The notes: a model not told the origin generated them from the sequence alone. A DNA stretch of 26,687 bases from Nostoc sp. CHAB 5834 (GCA_020829485.1 JAIVFU010000088.1:1-26687); one strand, 5' to 3'; numbered from the stretch's first letter, positions 1-7,644 are shown. Program-made: numbers and translations.

Positions 1-57
<57 letters not shown>

Positions 58-160
58 GAAGCCTTTGTGCTCATTTAGCTGCTCTTTTTTAACTTCAGCT
101 TAGTTATCTTTATTTTCTTGACGCAAAATACTTGCCGTATAATCGCTTTCAAACTATAAT

Positions 161-173
161 ATTTTCAAGGTTC
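161..173 (-). promoter_or_regulatory. boxA-like antitermination motif in the rRNA leader
   Basis: On the minus strand the leader carries GAACCTTGAAAAT, about 104 nucleotides before the 16S 5' end. It closely resembles the boxA element (GAACCTTGAAAA) known from cyanobacterial rRNA operons, where Nus factors bind to prevent premature termination. Its place between the promoter and the 16S gene fits that role. Function is inferred from sequence and position only. Confidence 0.6.
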
Positions 174-222
174 GGTTCTCCAAAAGCGTTGCGATTTCTC
201 TCTCCGCTTCAGGCACTTATTC

Positions 223-251
223 AATATAACCAAACCAACTCTTTGTGTCAA
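223..251 (-). promoter_or_regulatory. Sigma-70-type promoter of the rRNA operon
   Basis: The minus strand shows a perfect -35 box TTGACA (246-251), a 17-base spacer, and a -10 box TATATT (223-228). Transcription would start near base 216, giving a leader of about 160 nucleotides that contains the boxA-like motif. It is the best promoter match I found in the window, as expected for a highly expressed rRNA operon. The start site is inferred. Confidence 0.8.
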
Positions 252-364
252 CTATTTTTCCAAAATATTTTGGGAACTACTTCTCATTCCCCTGAAACTC
301 CCCACAGTACCCCCTTCTACGCAACAATGGTTTATGCACTGTGCAAACTAAGGATGGGAAAAGC

Positions 365-1417
365 GTGAATTTTCAGTTGGTTATAGGTTTATTGCATGAG
401 TTTTGGGCCGATCGCGGTTGTCTAATAGCCCAGCCCTACGATATAGAGAAGGGGGCTGGTACTAAGAATCCGCAGACATTTTTAAGAGCATTGGGGCCGG
501 AACCGTGGGCTGTTGCTTACGTAGAACCTTGTCGTCGCCCTACAGATGGACGCTATGGCGAAAACCCCAATCGCTTTCAACACTATTATCAGTACCAAGT
601 TCTAATCAAGCCGTCGCCAGATAATATTCAAGAGATTTATCTTGATTCGTTAAGGGCTTTAGGTATTCGTCCTGAAGACCACGATATTCGGTTTGTAGAG
701 GATAATTGGGAAGATGCAACGGTGGGAGCTTGGGGCACTGGCTGGGAAGTATGGTTAGATGGAATGGAAATTACTCAATTTACCTACTTCCAACAGTGTG
801 GGGGTATTGATTGCCGTCCTGTGTCGATTGAGATTACTTATGGGTTAGAGCGGCTGACAATGTATCTCCAGCAGGTAGAGGCAATTACTAAGATTCATTG
901 GACGGACAACATTACTTATGGTGATGTTTACCTTCAGGGAGAGATTGAGCAGTGTACATACAACTTTGAAGCGTCGAATCCTGAGTTGCTACTAACACTA
1001 TTTAATTTGTATGAGCAGGAAGCTACCCAATTGACGGAGCGAGGATTGGTCTTGCCTAGCTTAGATTATGTAATGAAGTGTTCGCACACGTTTAATTTGT
1101 TGGATGCTAGAGGTGTAATTTCGGTGACTGAGAGAACTCGCTATATTGCCAGGATTCGGCATTTGGCTAGGAAGGTAGCTCATTTATATGTTGAGCAAAG
1201 GGAGAAGTTGGGTTTTCCTTTGCTCAAAAATTTAAAACCAGTCATACAGCCACCTGTTTTACAGCCAGTTGTGCAGCAACTTGTTTCACAGCCAGTCTTA
1301 GTACAAGCTGTTTCAGAGTCTACAGTTAAATCTCGTTATCAATATATTATTGATTGGCTGTTTTTGATTCCAATTATCTCTTATGTCCTTTGGGTAATAC
1401 TTTCATTGTTTCGGTAG
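365..1417 (+). CDS. glyQ: Glycyl-tRNA synthetase alpha subunit with a C-terminal hydrophobic extension
   Basis: This is the catalytic alpha subunit of the bacterial alpha2-beta2 glycyl-tRNA synthetase, which charges tRNA-Gly with glycine. Family hallmarks are [14 protein letters not shown] near the N-terminus, [36 protein letters not shown] and [20 protein letters not shown] chose the GTG at 365 because the family begins at '(M/V)NFQ' and AAGGA lies 10 bases upstream; a GTG at 341 in the same frame would add eight residues. The family core ends at GFPLLK (about residue 288), close to the usual length of about 290-300. Beyond it lies a 62-residue tail: a Q/P/V-rich linker (about 289-324) and one hydrophobic helix (about 327-349, rich in I, L, W and F) ending in a single Arg. 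The tail suggests a membrane anchor. The beta subunit gene (glyS) is not adjacent. Confidence 0.95.
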   Translation: MNFQLVIGLLHEFWADRGCLIAQPYDIEKGAGTKNPQTFLRALGPEPWAVAYVEPCRRPTDGRYGENPNRFQHYYQYQVLIKPSPDNIQEIYLDSLRALGIRPEDHDIRFVEDNWEDATVGAWGTGWEVWLDGMEITQFTYFQQCGGIDCRPVSIEITYGLERLTMYLQQVEAITKIHWTDNITYGDVYLQGEIEQCTYNFEASNPELLLTLFNLYEQEATQLTERGLVLPSLDYVMKCSHTFNLLDARGVISVTERTRYIARIRHLARKVAHLYVEQREKLGFPLLKNLKPVIQPPVLQPVVQQLVSQPVLVQAVSESTVKSRYQYIIDWLFLIPIISYVLWVILSLFR

Positions 1418-1515
1418 AAAAGTTTATGTATAAAACAATATAGACCATCCAGGTACTTGTTACCTAGTAAGAGGATGTTTGTAAAGTCTAATTTATTACT
1501 TACCTGGGCGACTAG

Positions 1516-1656
1516 CTGACTTTTCACGGTATCTGGAAAACCTCTCTCTAAATCTCTCTCCTAAAAGGAGAGAGATTTTGAATTTTCCCTCTTCCCGATG
1601 CGGGAAGGGGGTTAGATCAATCGTTAGCTTTTCCACATAACGTGAAAAGTCAGGCC
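1516..1656. mobile_element. MITE-like element with about 25-bp terminal inverted repeats
   Basis: The left end CTGACTTTTCACGGTAT is matched in inverted orientation at the right end, with the 12-bp TGACTTTTCACG (1517-1528) exactly complementary to 1641-1652. Complementarity continues inward to about 25 bp with two mismatches. ACTAG occurs directly outside both ends (1511-1515 and 1657-1661), as a target-site duplication would, although three extra bases (GCC) make the right end asymmetric. Removing the element rejoins GCGACT-AGA-AGTCGC, an intact inverted repeat, so the insertion appears to be in an older repeat. There is no ORF, so it is non-autonomous. The interior holds CTCTCTCCT/AGGAGAGAG-type hairpins also found at 18.05-18.13 kb. 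Confidence 0.65.
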
Positions 1657-1700
1657 ACTAGAAGTCGCGGCTACACAAACAAAACCTGCCTTCGCAGGTT
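1657..1700. repeat. Interspersed repeat ending in an AACCTGC/GCAGGTT hairpin
   Basis: The segment runs from the right-hand ACTAG through GTCGCGGCTACACAAAC to a hairpin with stem AACCTGC (1683-1689), loop CTTC and GCAGGTT (1694-1700). I recognise this type as a common intergenic repeat of Nostoc genomes, from memory. Apart from this repeat, the MITE and the hairpin near 1815, I see no gene in the 1418-2078 spacer. CCAGGTA (1449-1455) and TACCTGG (1501-1507) form a further loose inverted repeat to its left. Confidence 0.5.
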
Positions 1701-1814
1701 AGCAAACTCTTGATTTTGCATTCTCTAAGCTAGGTATATCTTGATAATGTGGCTATTGCTAAAGATCGGAAATACCATTAAATCTTGAGCCGTGAACATA
1801 AAAGCTACAAGGAT

Positions 1815-1836
1815 AAGGCCCGCCTGTGCGGGCTTT
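1815..1836. terminator. GC-rich hairpin between glyQ and comEC, possible terminator
   Basis: GCCCGC (1818-1823) and GCGGGC (1828-1833) form a 6-bp stem with loop CTGT, extended by one G-T and two A-T pairs. The following bases, TTTGTTTGTAT, are T-rich but interrupted. It could end transcription on the plus strand, but it is about 400 bases after glyQ and resembles dispersed Nostoc hairpins, so it may simply be a repeat. Confidence 0.35.
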
Positions 1837-2078
1837 GTTTGTATATTGTATAAACTTGATGGACTATACTTCACCACAAGGATCAAAATTTTTCGGCGCA
1901 GCTGATTAAAAAGATGAAAATATCGAGGCGCTCCAGGTGCAGATAATAAGAGTTTGGAATATTTTATTTTTGAATTGCATAGCCAAATTCAGCAATGCCG
2001 ATTTTTCTCTATTGCTGCCCTAGCTATTTTTAAGTCAGCTGCAAATTCGGGTTGTCAGGTGCTTTTACAAAAAATCTT

Positions 2079-4433
2079 ATGATTCAAACCAGTGGTGTAA
2101 TTATTTGTCTTGGCTACATTTTTGGGTTGCTGTTTACAGCAGTTCCTTGGGGTGGTGTGTGGATTTTGGTTCTGGGGATAGTGGGAGCAATTCTTTTTAG
2201 AAGACGCACCACTTCAAGGCAATTTGCTCAGAAACCAGAAAATGCTGGAAGCAAAAATAAGGCAGTGCCTAATACTTGGCAAACTAATCCCCATCCTCGA
2301 ATATGGATAGCTGCTGGCTTGGTGGGATTATTGGCAACTCTATATTTTCAATGGCGAGTGCCGCAACCAGGTGCAAAAGATATTAGTCAGTTCGTTCCGC
2401 TAGGAAATAGCAGTAATCAAGAACAACTTGTAATTGTTCGTGGCGAAGTGGTGAGTAATCCCCGTTTGACTCGCAGTCAGCGTGGACAATTTTGGCTGGA
2501 AGCGACTCAGTTAGATGAAGTTAAAAATGACAAAGGTTCAGCAGGTGTGCCAAAAGGGGTTACAGGTAAATTGTATGTGACAGTGCCTATACTTCAGGCT
2601 ACTGGGTTATACCCTAGTCAACAAATTGCTGTGACTGGGATTTTGTACAAACCAAAGGCGGCTTCAAATCCTGGTGGTTTCGATTTTCAGAAGTTTCTCA
2701 AGCAGGAAGGAACCTTTGCTGGTTTGATTGGAAGACAAATAAATGTTTTGGAGCAGGAACGTAAATGGGGATGGTGGCAAATTCGGGAGCGAATTGTGCG
2801 ATCGCAAGTTCGTTGGTTGGGTATCCCTGAAGGGCCTCTTGTCAGTGCTATGGTGTTGGGAAGCAAAGCTGTTGATTTACCCTACGATATCCGCGATTTG
2901 TTTGTACAAGCTGGATTAGCTCATGCTTTAGCAGCTTCTGGGTTTCAAACTTCTTTAATTTTGAGTGTAATTTTACAGTTAACGAGGCGGGCAAGAAAAG
3001 GAACGCAATTTACCCTTGGCTTTTTGGCTTTAATCATTTTTTTGAGTTTAACAGGTTTTCAACCTGCGGTTCTCAGAGCCGTAATCATGGGTTTTGCGGC
3101 ATTAGTTGGTTTGCTATTAAAAAGAAAAGTAAAACAGTTCGGCTCATTACTATTAGCAGCAACTCTGTTATTAGTGTTTAATCCTCTATGGATTTGGGAT
3201 TTAGGTTTTCAATTGAGTTTTTTAGCAACATTGGGATTAGTCGTAACAGTACCTGCATTAGTCAATCGTCTAGCATGGCTACCACCTGCGATCGCTTCTT
3301 TAATTGCCGTTCCCCTAGCTGCAACTATTTGGACTTTACCTGTGCAACTTTTTGTCTTTGGGGTTGTACCATCTTATAGTTTGTTGCTGAATGTGGTTAG
3401 CACTCCATTCATTTCGATAATTAGTATAGGTGGAATCATCAGTGCCTTAGTGGGTTTAATTTGGACTCAGGCAGGAAGCTTTTTAGCTGCGGTGTTACAT
3501 TACCCGACTGATTGGTTAATTAAATTAGTGGAATTTTTTAGCAAGCTGCCAGGGAATTCTGTTGCTGTAGGTAGCATATCTACTTGGCAACTTTTAGCTA
3601 TTTATGCACTGATTATATTGGTTTGGTTAGTGCCTTGGTGGCAGAGGCGGTGGTGGTTTGCTAATTTGATTGCGATTGGTTTAGTATTTATTCCCCTTTG
3701 GCATTCTACAAATACATTGTTTAGGATAACGGTATTAGAATCTGGTACGGAACCAATTGTAGTTGTTCAAGATAGAGGTACTGTAACTGTAATTAATAGT
3801 GGTGATGAAGGTACAGGACGTTTTACAATTTTACCGTTTTTACAACAGCAGGGTGTAAATCAAATCAATTGGGCGATCGCAACTGATTTCCAAGGCAATG
3901 AAAGTAATGCTTGGTTGGAATTACTGCAACGTTTACCAATCAAAAACTTTTATGAATATTCCCCCAAGCCAGAAAATTCTATTGCGACTCAGGCAATTCA
4001 ACAACAACTACAAAAGTATCAAGGATCTTATCAACCGTTAGCAGTTGGTCAAGCTGTGAAAACTGGTTCAATTGTGGCACAATTAATTAACGATCAATTA
4101 CCCATCTTACAATTGCAAATTTTAGATCAGAATTGGTTATTAGTAGGTAATATCAAGTCTAAAGAGGTACAGCAACTAGTTAAGAGGGGTAGTTTACCTC
4201 GCCCACAAGTATTATGGTGTGCCCCTGAATCATTAAAAGATTTAGTTATTGCTTTGCAACCACAAGTAGCGATCGCTTCTTCTGCCAACTTTGATCTAAA
4301 AACTTTATCTGAACTGAATAAAAGCCAAACAAAACTATTTTTTACAGGACGAGATGGGGCTATTCAATGGACTCCTAATGGTCAGTTTGAGGCGTTTATT
4401 GAAGCAACAGAAAATAAGTCTTCTATGTTATAG
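2079..4433 (+). CDS. comEC: ComEC/Rec2-family DNA-uptake channel protein
   Basis: This 784-residue polytopic membrane protein is of the family that carries incoming single-stranded DNA across the inner membrane during natural transformation. Order seen: two N-terminal hydrophobic segments, a soluble DUF4131-like region (about 110-230), then the 'Competence' membrane domain starting at GPLVSAMVLGSKAVDLPYD. That domain contains LTGFQPAVLRAVIMG and NPLWIWDLGFQLSFLATLG, both family motifs. The C-terminal about 220 residues occupy the place of the metallo-beta-lactamase domain, but no HxHxDH motif is present. The family's usual SGLHV-like motif reads ASGFQTS here. I chose the ATG at 2079 (MIQTSGVIICLGY); a TTG at 2052 would add nine residues. 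Neither start has a clear Shine-Dalgarno. No other competence gene is nearby. Confidence 0.85.
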   Translation: MIQTSGVIICLGYIFGLLFTAVPWGGVWILVLGIVGAILFRRRTTSRQFAQKPENAGSKNKAVPNTWQTNPHPRIWIAAGLVGLLATLYFQWRVPQPGAKDISQFVPLGNSSNQEQLVIVRGEVVSNPRLTRSQRGQFWLEATQLDEVKNDKGSAGVPKGVTGKLYVTVPILQATGLYPSQQIAVTGILYKPKAASNPGGFDFQKFLKQEGTFAGLIGRQINVLEQERKWGWWQIRERIVRSQVRWLGIPEGPLVSAMVLGSKAVDLPYDIRDLFVQAGLAHALAASGFQTSLILSVILQLTRRARKGTQFTLGFLALIIFLSLTGFQPAVLRAVIMGFAALVGLLLKRKVKQFGSLLLAATLLLVFNPLWIWDLGFQLSFLATLGLVVTVPALVNRLAWLPPAIASLIAVPLAATIWTLPVQLFVFGVVPSYSLLLNVVSTPFISIISIGGIISALVGLIWTQAGSFLAAVLHYPTDWLIKLVEFFSKLPGNSVAVGSISTWQLLAIYALIILVWLVPWWQRRWWFANLIAIGLVFIPLWHSTNTLFRITVLESGTEPIVVVQDRGTVTVINSGDEGTGRFTILPFLQQQGVNQINWAIATDFQGNESNAWLELLQRLPIKNFYEYSPKPENSIATQAIQQQLQKYQGSYQPLAVGQAVKTGSIVAQLINDQLPILQLQILDQNWLLVGNIKSKEVQQLVKRGSLPRPQVLWCAPESLKDLVIALQPQVAIASSANFDLKTLSELNKSQTKLFFTGRDGAIQWTPNGQFEAFIEATENKSSML

Positions 4434-4505
4434 AATGCTCCTAAATTAAGTAAATTTAAAACCACAATATTTCTTTTTAAGCAAGATGTTAAAAGGTGTG
4501 CGACG

Positions 4506-4625
4506 TTAATAGGCGCGATAGAGTTCGCAACGCGGTAAGATGCGATCGCCTTCAAAGCGAATCAAGCCCAAATTCTCAAGTTTATAAAGATTCGTTGCAG
4601 TGATAAAGCTGAATCTATCGCTAAA
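4506..4625 (-). pseudogene. Relic of an AAA-like (STAND) ATPase C-terminus
   Basis: On the minus strand an open stretch of 39 codons ends in TAA at 4506-4508 and reads '...TNLYKLENLGLIRFEGD' then 'RILPRCELYRAY'. This resembles the C-terminal winged-helix end of the AAA-like domain proteins (PF14516 type) common in filamentous cyanobacteria, which end in patterns such as 'KLESMGLVK...CELYR.YF'. A stop codon lies just upstream in frame (4626-4628) and there is no start codon, so only a fragment remains. The assignment is from memory of the family. Confidence 0.45.
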
Positions 4626-4697
4626 TTACGAGTTGATCTATCTTACTTAGGTGTAGAGCAAACCAAACTAAATAAAGAATTTTCTTGGGAGAATCTT

Positions 4698-5110
4698 ATG
4701 AATTTCAACTTGAAGAAGAGTGCTGCGATCACTGTCTGAGTACACTGTGTTGGACTAGTGCTGCCCGTGCGGATGGTTGGCCAATCAGCGTGGCAGGAAC
4801 TTGGTCTGTGCAAGCAAATCAGTCTGCCGGGACTTTGGTAATCAATCAGCCGACCAGCACTCTAAATTGCCGACCCATCAACGGAACCATCTTTGTATCA
4901 GATAAAATTCAAGGGTTCTATTGCCCTTTCAGTGGCAACATTGAATTTTCACGTATAGACAGCAATGGCACGACATGGCAATACTATGAGGGAAACCTTT
5001 CACAGACTGGAGCAGTTTTGCACATAGGTGGGTCATTTTCATCCATTTTAGGCACTTTTGGGAATTACAGTTTCTCAGCTGTTAAATATTCAGGGATTTC
5101 CAACAAATAA
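4698..5110 (+). pseudogene. Secreted hypothetical protein with a single-base frameshift in its signal peptide
   Basis: An ATG at 4698, with GGGAG about 8 bases upstream, starts MNFNLKKSAAITV and then meets TGA at 4737-4739. In the adjacent frame, starting at the same spot, the reading continues LSTLCWTSAARADGWPISVA and stays open to 5110. Joined, the two parts make a normal signal peptide (basic start, hydrophobic core, A-R-A cleavage site) and a mature domain of about 115 residues rich in G, S, T and N, with two Cys (LNCRP and FYCPF). One missing base near 4734-4737 explains the break. The unshifted frame is also open from a TTG at 4685, but its first residues (ESYEFQLEEECCDH) do not look like a signal peptide. 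I do not recognise the mature domain. Confidence 0.6.
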
Positions 5111-5120
5111 ATTATCCAAT

Positions 5121-5181
5121 CTTGTGGGGTGAGCATCTTGCCCGCGTTTTGCTACGTGGGGGCGAAACGCCCACCCACAAG
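5121..5181. repeat. Imperfect inverted repeat in the rpsO upstream spacer
   Basis: CTTGTGGGGTGAGC (5121-5134) is nearly complementary to GCCCACCCACAAG (5169-5181), and the interior GGGCG-AAA-CGCCC can fold on its own. This is a familiar type of Nostoc intergenic palindrome. It lies downstream of the frameshifted gene and could act as a weak terminator, but there is no T-run. Confidence 0.5.
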
Positions 5182-5449
5182 AAGTAGTTGAGTATTTTTT
5201 TATTTGAAAGTCCCTCATAAAAGTTGGTTCCGAAAACTTTTGCGATCGCTCTAGGGCAGTAGCCTGATTTAGCTGACCAGATAGCCGAATTTCTACATAA
5301 GCAATCTGGGCTTGAGCTTGGAGACGATAAATTCTAGTCACTGAGAATTTTAGTAGTAGCCACAAAGATGATTCCACATCCAGCTTGAGGGCTGTGATAT
5401 TATGGGAGACTGCTACATACATTTAGAAAAACTAGAAACTAAATCGATC

Positions 5450-5719
5450 ATGGCTCTCACGCAACTGCGGAAACAAGAAATAATTTCCACTTACCAAGTT
5501 CACGAAACCGACACTGGGTCGGCTGATGTCCAAGTTGCCATGCTAACTGAGCGCATTAACCGCCTCAGCGAACATCTCCAGGCAAATAAAAAAGACCATT
5601 CTTCCCGGCGGGGACTGTTAAAGCTAATTGGTCAGCGCAAGCGTCTTCTAGCCTATATATCTCAAGAAAGCCGGGAAAAGTATCAAGCTTTGATCGCTCG
5701 TCTCGGTATTCGTGGATAG
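5450..5719 (+). CDS. rpsO: 30S ribosomal protein S15
   Basis: The 89-residue product is S15, a primary 16S rRNA-binding protein of the small subunit platform. The family motifs are continuous: [22 protein letters not shown], then [20 protein letters not shown] and the C-terminal [21 protein letters not shown]. The length matches the family exactly from the ATG at 5450 ([12 protein letters not shown]); the reading frame is open further upstream, but those residues are not family-like. PAM68 follows after 12 bases, a pairing I also recall from Synechocystis (rps15 beside sll0933), so the two probably share a transcript. No evident autoregulatory fold was identified. Confidence 0.97.
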   Translation: MALTQLRKQEIISTYQVHETDTGSADVQVAMLTERINRLSEHLQANKKDHSSRRGLLKLIGQRKRLLAYISQESREKYQALIARLGIRG

Positions 5720-5731
5720 GGACTACCGCTT

Positions 5732-6202
5732 ATGTCTGCTGAAGAATCTGAACGCAGTCGCTTGCCCTTTGAACCAAACAAAAAGCGCCAAAAACCCGCA
5801 AAAACTCAAAGTAAACCAGCAGCACAGCCACAAGAATCTGGCAAACAGGCTGATAGAAAACGCCCTTACACCAAACAAGAGATGGCTATTCCCCAAGTAG
5901 TCAGCCAGCGCATGATTCGCCGGGTAGCTGGGTTCTGTGGTGTACCAACAGCTTTGGGCATTAGCGTCCTAGTTGTCAGCTATCTGCTTGCTATCTACTC
6001 TAAGATCCAACTACCTCCCATCGCCGTGTTATTGGTGAACATGGGATTATTTGGTTTAGGGGTTTTAGGGATAACTTATGGCGTTCTTTCTGCCTCTTGG
6101 GATGAAGAAAGAGTTGGAAGTTTGCTGGGTTTGGGTGAGTTAAACACCAATTGGGGACGAATGGTGGCAGTTTGGCGCGAAACTCGGCAAAAAAACTCAT
6201 AA
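5732..6202 (+). CDS. PAM68-family photosystem II assembly protein
   Basis: The product is a 156-residue thylakoid membrane protein of the PAM68 (DUF3464) family. In plants and Synechocystis (Sll0933) these proteins assist early photosystem II assembly around CP47. The N-terminal about 60 residues are charged and low-complexity (KKRQKPAKTQSKP). Then come the conserved IPQVVSQRMIRRVAGFCGVP, two membrane helices (about 70-90 and 97-120), and a soluble tail with the family signature SASWDEERVGSLLG and LNTNWGRM. The ATG at 5732 lies 12 bases after rpsO. A strong AT-rich hairpin follows at 6257-6290 and probably ends the rpsO-PAM68 transcript. Confidence 0.9.
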   Translation: MSAEESERSRLPFEPNKKRQKPAKTQSKPAAQPQESGKQADRKRPYTKQEMAIPQVVSQRMIRRVAGFCGVPTALGISVLVVSYLLAIYSKIQLPPIAVLLVNMGLFGLGVLGITYGVLSASWDEERVGSLLGLGELNTNWGRMVAVWRETRQKNS

Positions 6203-6256
6203 TTAATCGGCGCTCAGGTATTAGATAACTGCGGTATTGGGTAAATTAAAGAAGTG

Positions 6257-6310
6257 AATGTTGAAGTTGAAATTTTATAACTTCAACATTGCTAATTATA
6301 TAATTTTTTT
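6257..6310 (+). terminator. Probable terminator of the rpsO-PAM68 transcript
   Basis: AATGTTGAAGTT (6257-6268) pairs perfectly with AACTTCAACATT (6279-6290) around a 10-base loop. A T-run (ATTTTTTTAT) follows about 13 bases later, after GCTAATTATAT. The stem is AT-rich and the T-run is not immediately adjacent, so it is not a textbook intrinsic terminator, but its place 54 bases after the PAM68 stop codon fits. The remaining 160 bases up to aroF show no clear promoter. Confidence 0.5.
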
Positions 6311-6471
6311 ATACCCCACTTGCAGTTATTTAGCAGTAAATATACTGACTGAGCGCTATATTTTGTTGTAAAGAAATTTGATTTTTAACTATTCGTTATT
6401 AGACTAATAAGCAACAATAAAGTTAGTCTATTACAGAAAATTTTACTCAATTAATAATCAGGAACTTTCAG

Positions 6472-7530
6472 ATGATTATAGTAATGAAAAGTGGTTCCCC
6501 AGAAGCGGAAATAAACCGCATTGATGAGGAATTAACTAGCTGGGGGCTAACTCCAGAAAAAATTGTTGGTCAACACAAAGTAGTTATTGGTCTAGTAGGT
6601 GAAACCGCAAGCTTAGATCCACTACAAATTCAGGAACTTAGCCCCTGGATTGAGCAGGTATTGCGGGTAGAGCAGCCTTATAAACGAGCTAGCCGTCAGT
6701 ACCGCCACGGCGAAGCTTCAGAAGTGGTGGTTAATACTCCTAATGGAGAGGTGGTATTTGGTGAACACCAGCCTTTAGTAGTCGTTGCCGGGCCTTGCTC
6801 CGTAGAAAATGAAGAAATGATTGTGGAAACAGCGCGGCGCGTCAAAGCTGCTGGAGCTACATTTTTGCGCGGCGGGGCATACAAACCCCGGACTTCACCT
6901 TATGCCTTCCAAGGACACGGCGAGAGTGCTTTGGATTTGTTGGCAAAGGCGCGGGAAGTAAGTGGATTAGGCATTATTACAGAAGTGATGGATGCTGCTG
7001 ATCTAGAGAAAATTGCGGAAATTGCTGATGTAATCCAGGTGGGGGCAAGAAATATGCAGAATTTCTCCTTGCTCAAAAAAGTGGGAGCGCAGCCGAAACC
7101 AGTTCTGTTGAAGCGGGGAATGGCGGCTACTATTGAAGATTGGTTGATGGCTGCCGAGTATATTCTGGCATCTGGCAATCCCAATGTAATTTTGTGCGAA
7201 AGAGGAATACGCACCTTTGACCGTCAGTATACGCGGAATACGCTGGATTTATCAGTAGTACCAGTGTTGCGAAAGCTGACTCACCTGCCAATTATGATTG
7301 ACCCCAGCCACGGCGTAGGTTGGTCTGAGTTTGTGCCTTCAATGGCAATGGCTGCGATCGCAGCTGGCACAGATTCCCTGATGATAGAGGTTCATCCCAA
7401 CCCTGCCAAAGCCTTATCCGACGGCCCCCAATCTCTCACACCAGATCGTTTCGATAACTTGATGCAAGAATTAGCAGTGATTGGTAAGGCGGTGGGACGC
7501 TGGCAGCAACCAGCAGTGGCTCTAGCTTAA
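6472..7530 (+). CDS. aroF: 3-deoxy-7-phosphoheptulonate (DAHP) synthase, class I-beta
   Basis: The enzyme condenses phosphoenolpyruvate with erythrose 4-phosphate, the first step of the shikimate pathway to aromatic amino acids. The 352-residue protein has an N-terminal ferredoxin-like regulatory domain (about 1-70) and a TIM-barrel catalytic domain (about 95-345), the I-beta layout. Visible active-site features are VVAGPCS with Cys109, KPRTSPYAFQG (138-148), a lysine in LLKRG (214), IDPSHGVG with His280, and IEVHPNP with Glu306; the Cys, His and Glu are the expected metal ligands. AGGAA sits 7 bases before the ATG at 6472. It stands alone, downstream of rpsO-PAM68. Feedback regulation through the N-terminal domain is known for relatives but cannot be read here. 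Confidence 0.95.
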   Translation: MIIVMKSGSPEAEINRIDEELTSWGLTPEKIVGQHKVVIGLVGETASLDPLQIQELSPWIEQVLRVEQPYKRASRQYRHGEASEVVVNTPNGEVVFGEHQPLVVVAGPCSVENEEMIVETARRVKAAGATFLRGGAYKPRTSPYAFQGHGESALDLLAKAREVSGLGIITEVMDAADLEKIAEIADVIQVGARNMQNFSLLKKVGAQPKPVLLKRGMAATIEDWLMAAEYILASGNPNVILCERGIRTFDRQYTRNTLDLSVVPVLRKLTHLPIMIDPSHGVGWSEFVPSMAMAAIAAGTDSLMIEVHPNPAKALSDGPQSLTPDRFDNLMQELAVIGKAVGRWQQPAVALA

Positions 7531-7570
7531 AATTCAGTTGCAACTTTGCGATCGGGTATTTCAGCATAAC

Positions 7571-7644
7571 TCCGAGTTTGTAGTAAGGACTTTAGTCCTG
7601 ATAGACCTTACTATGAGCGATGAATCGCTCACTACAAACTCGGA
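7571..7644. repeat. 74-bp structured repeat: outer inverted repeat with two internal hairpins
   Basis: TCCGAGTTTGTAGT (7571-7584) is exactly complementary to ACTACAAACTCGGA (7631-7644). Inside are AGGACT-TT-AGTCCT (7586-7599) and GAGCGAT-GA-ATCGCTC (7615-7630), and TAGTAAGG/CCTTACTA gives an alternative pairing. The whole can fold as a three-way junction. It looks like a short non-coding dispersed repeat; no protein is encoded. Confidence 0.6.

Noticed and set aside
132..368. 78-codon plus-strand ORF upstream of glyQ
   Set aside because: It lies across the rRNA promoter and leader on the opposite strand, has no family-like features, and overlaps the start of glyQ.
4685..4697. TTG at 4685 as the true start of the secreted protein
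   Set aside because: It yields an acidic, Cys-rich start (ESYEFQLEEECCDH) instead of a signal peptide, while the ATG at 4698 in the adjacent frame gives one with a Shine-Dalgarno.
5090..5422. 110-codon minus-strand ORF before rpsO
   Set aside because: About a third of it is the translation of an inverted repeat, and the remainder has no recognisable motif; it also overlaps the end of the secreted-protein gene.
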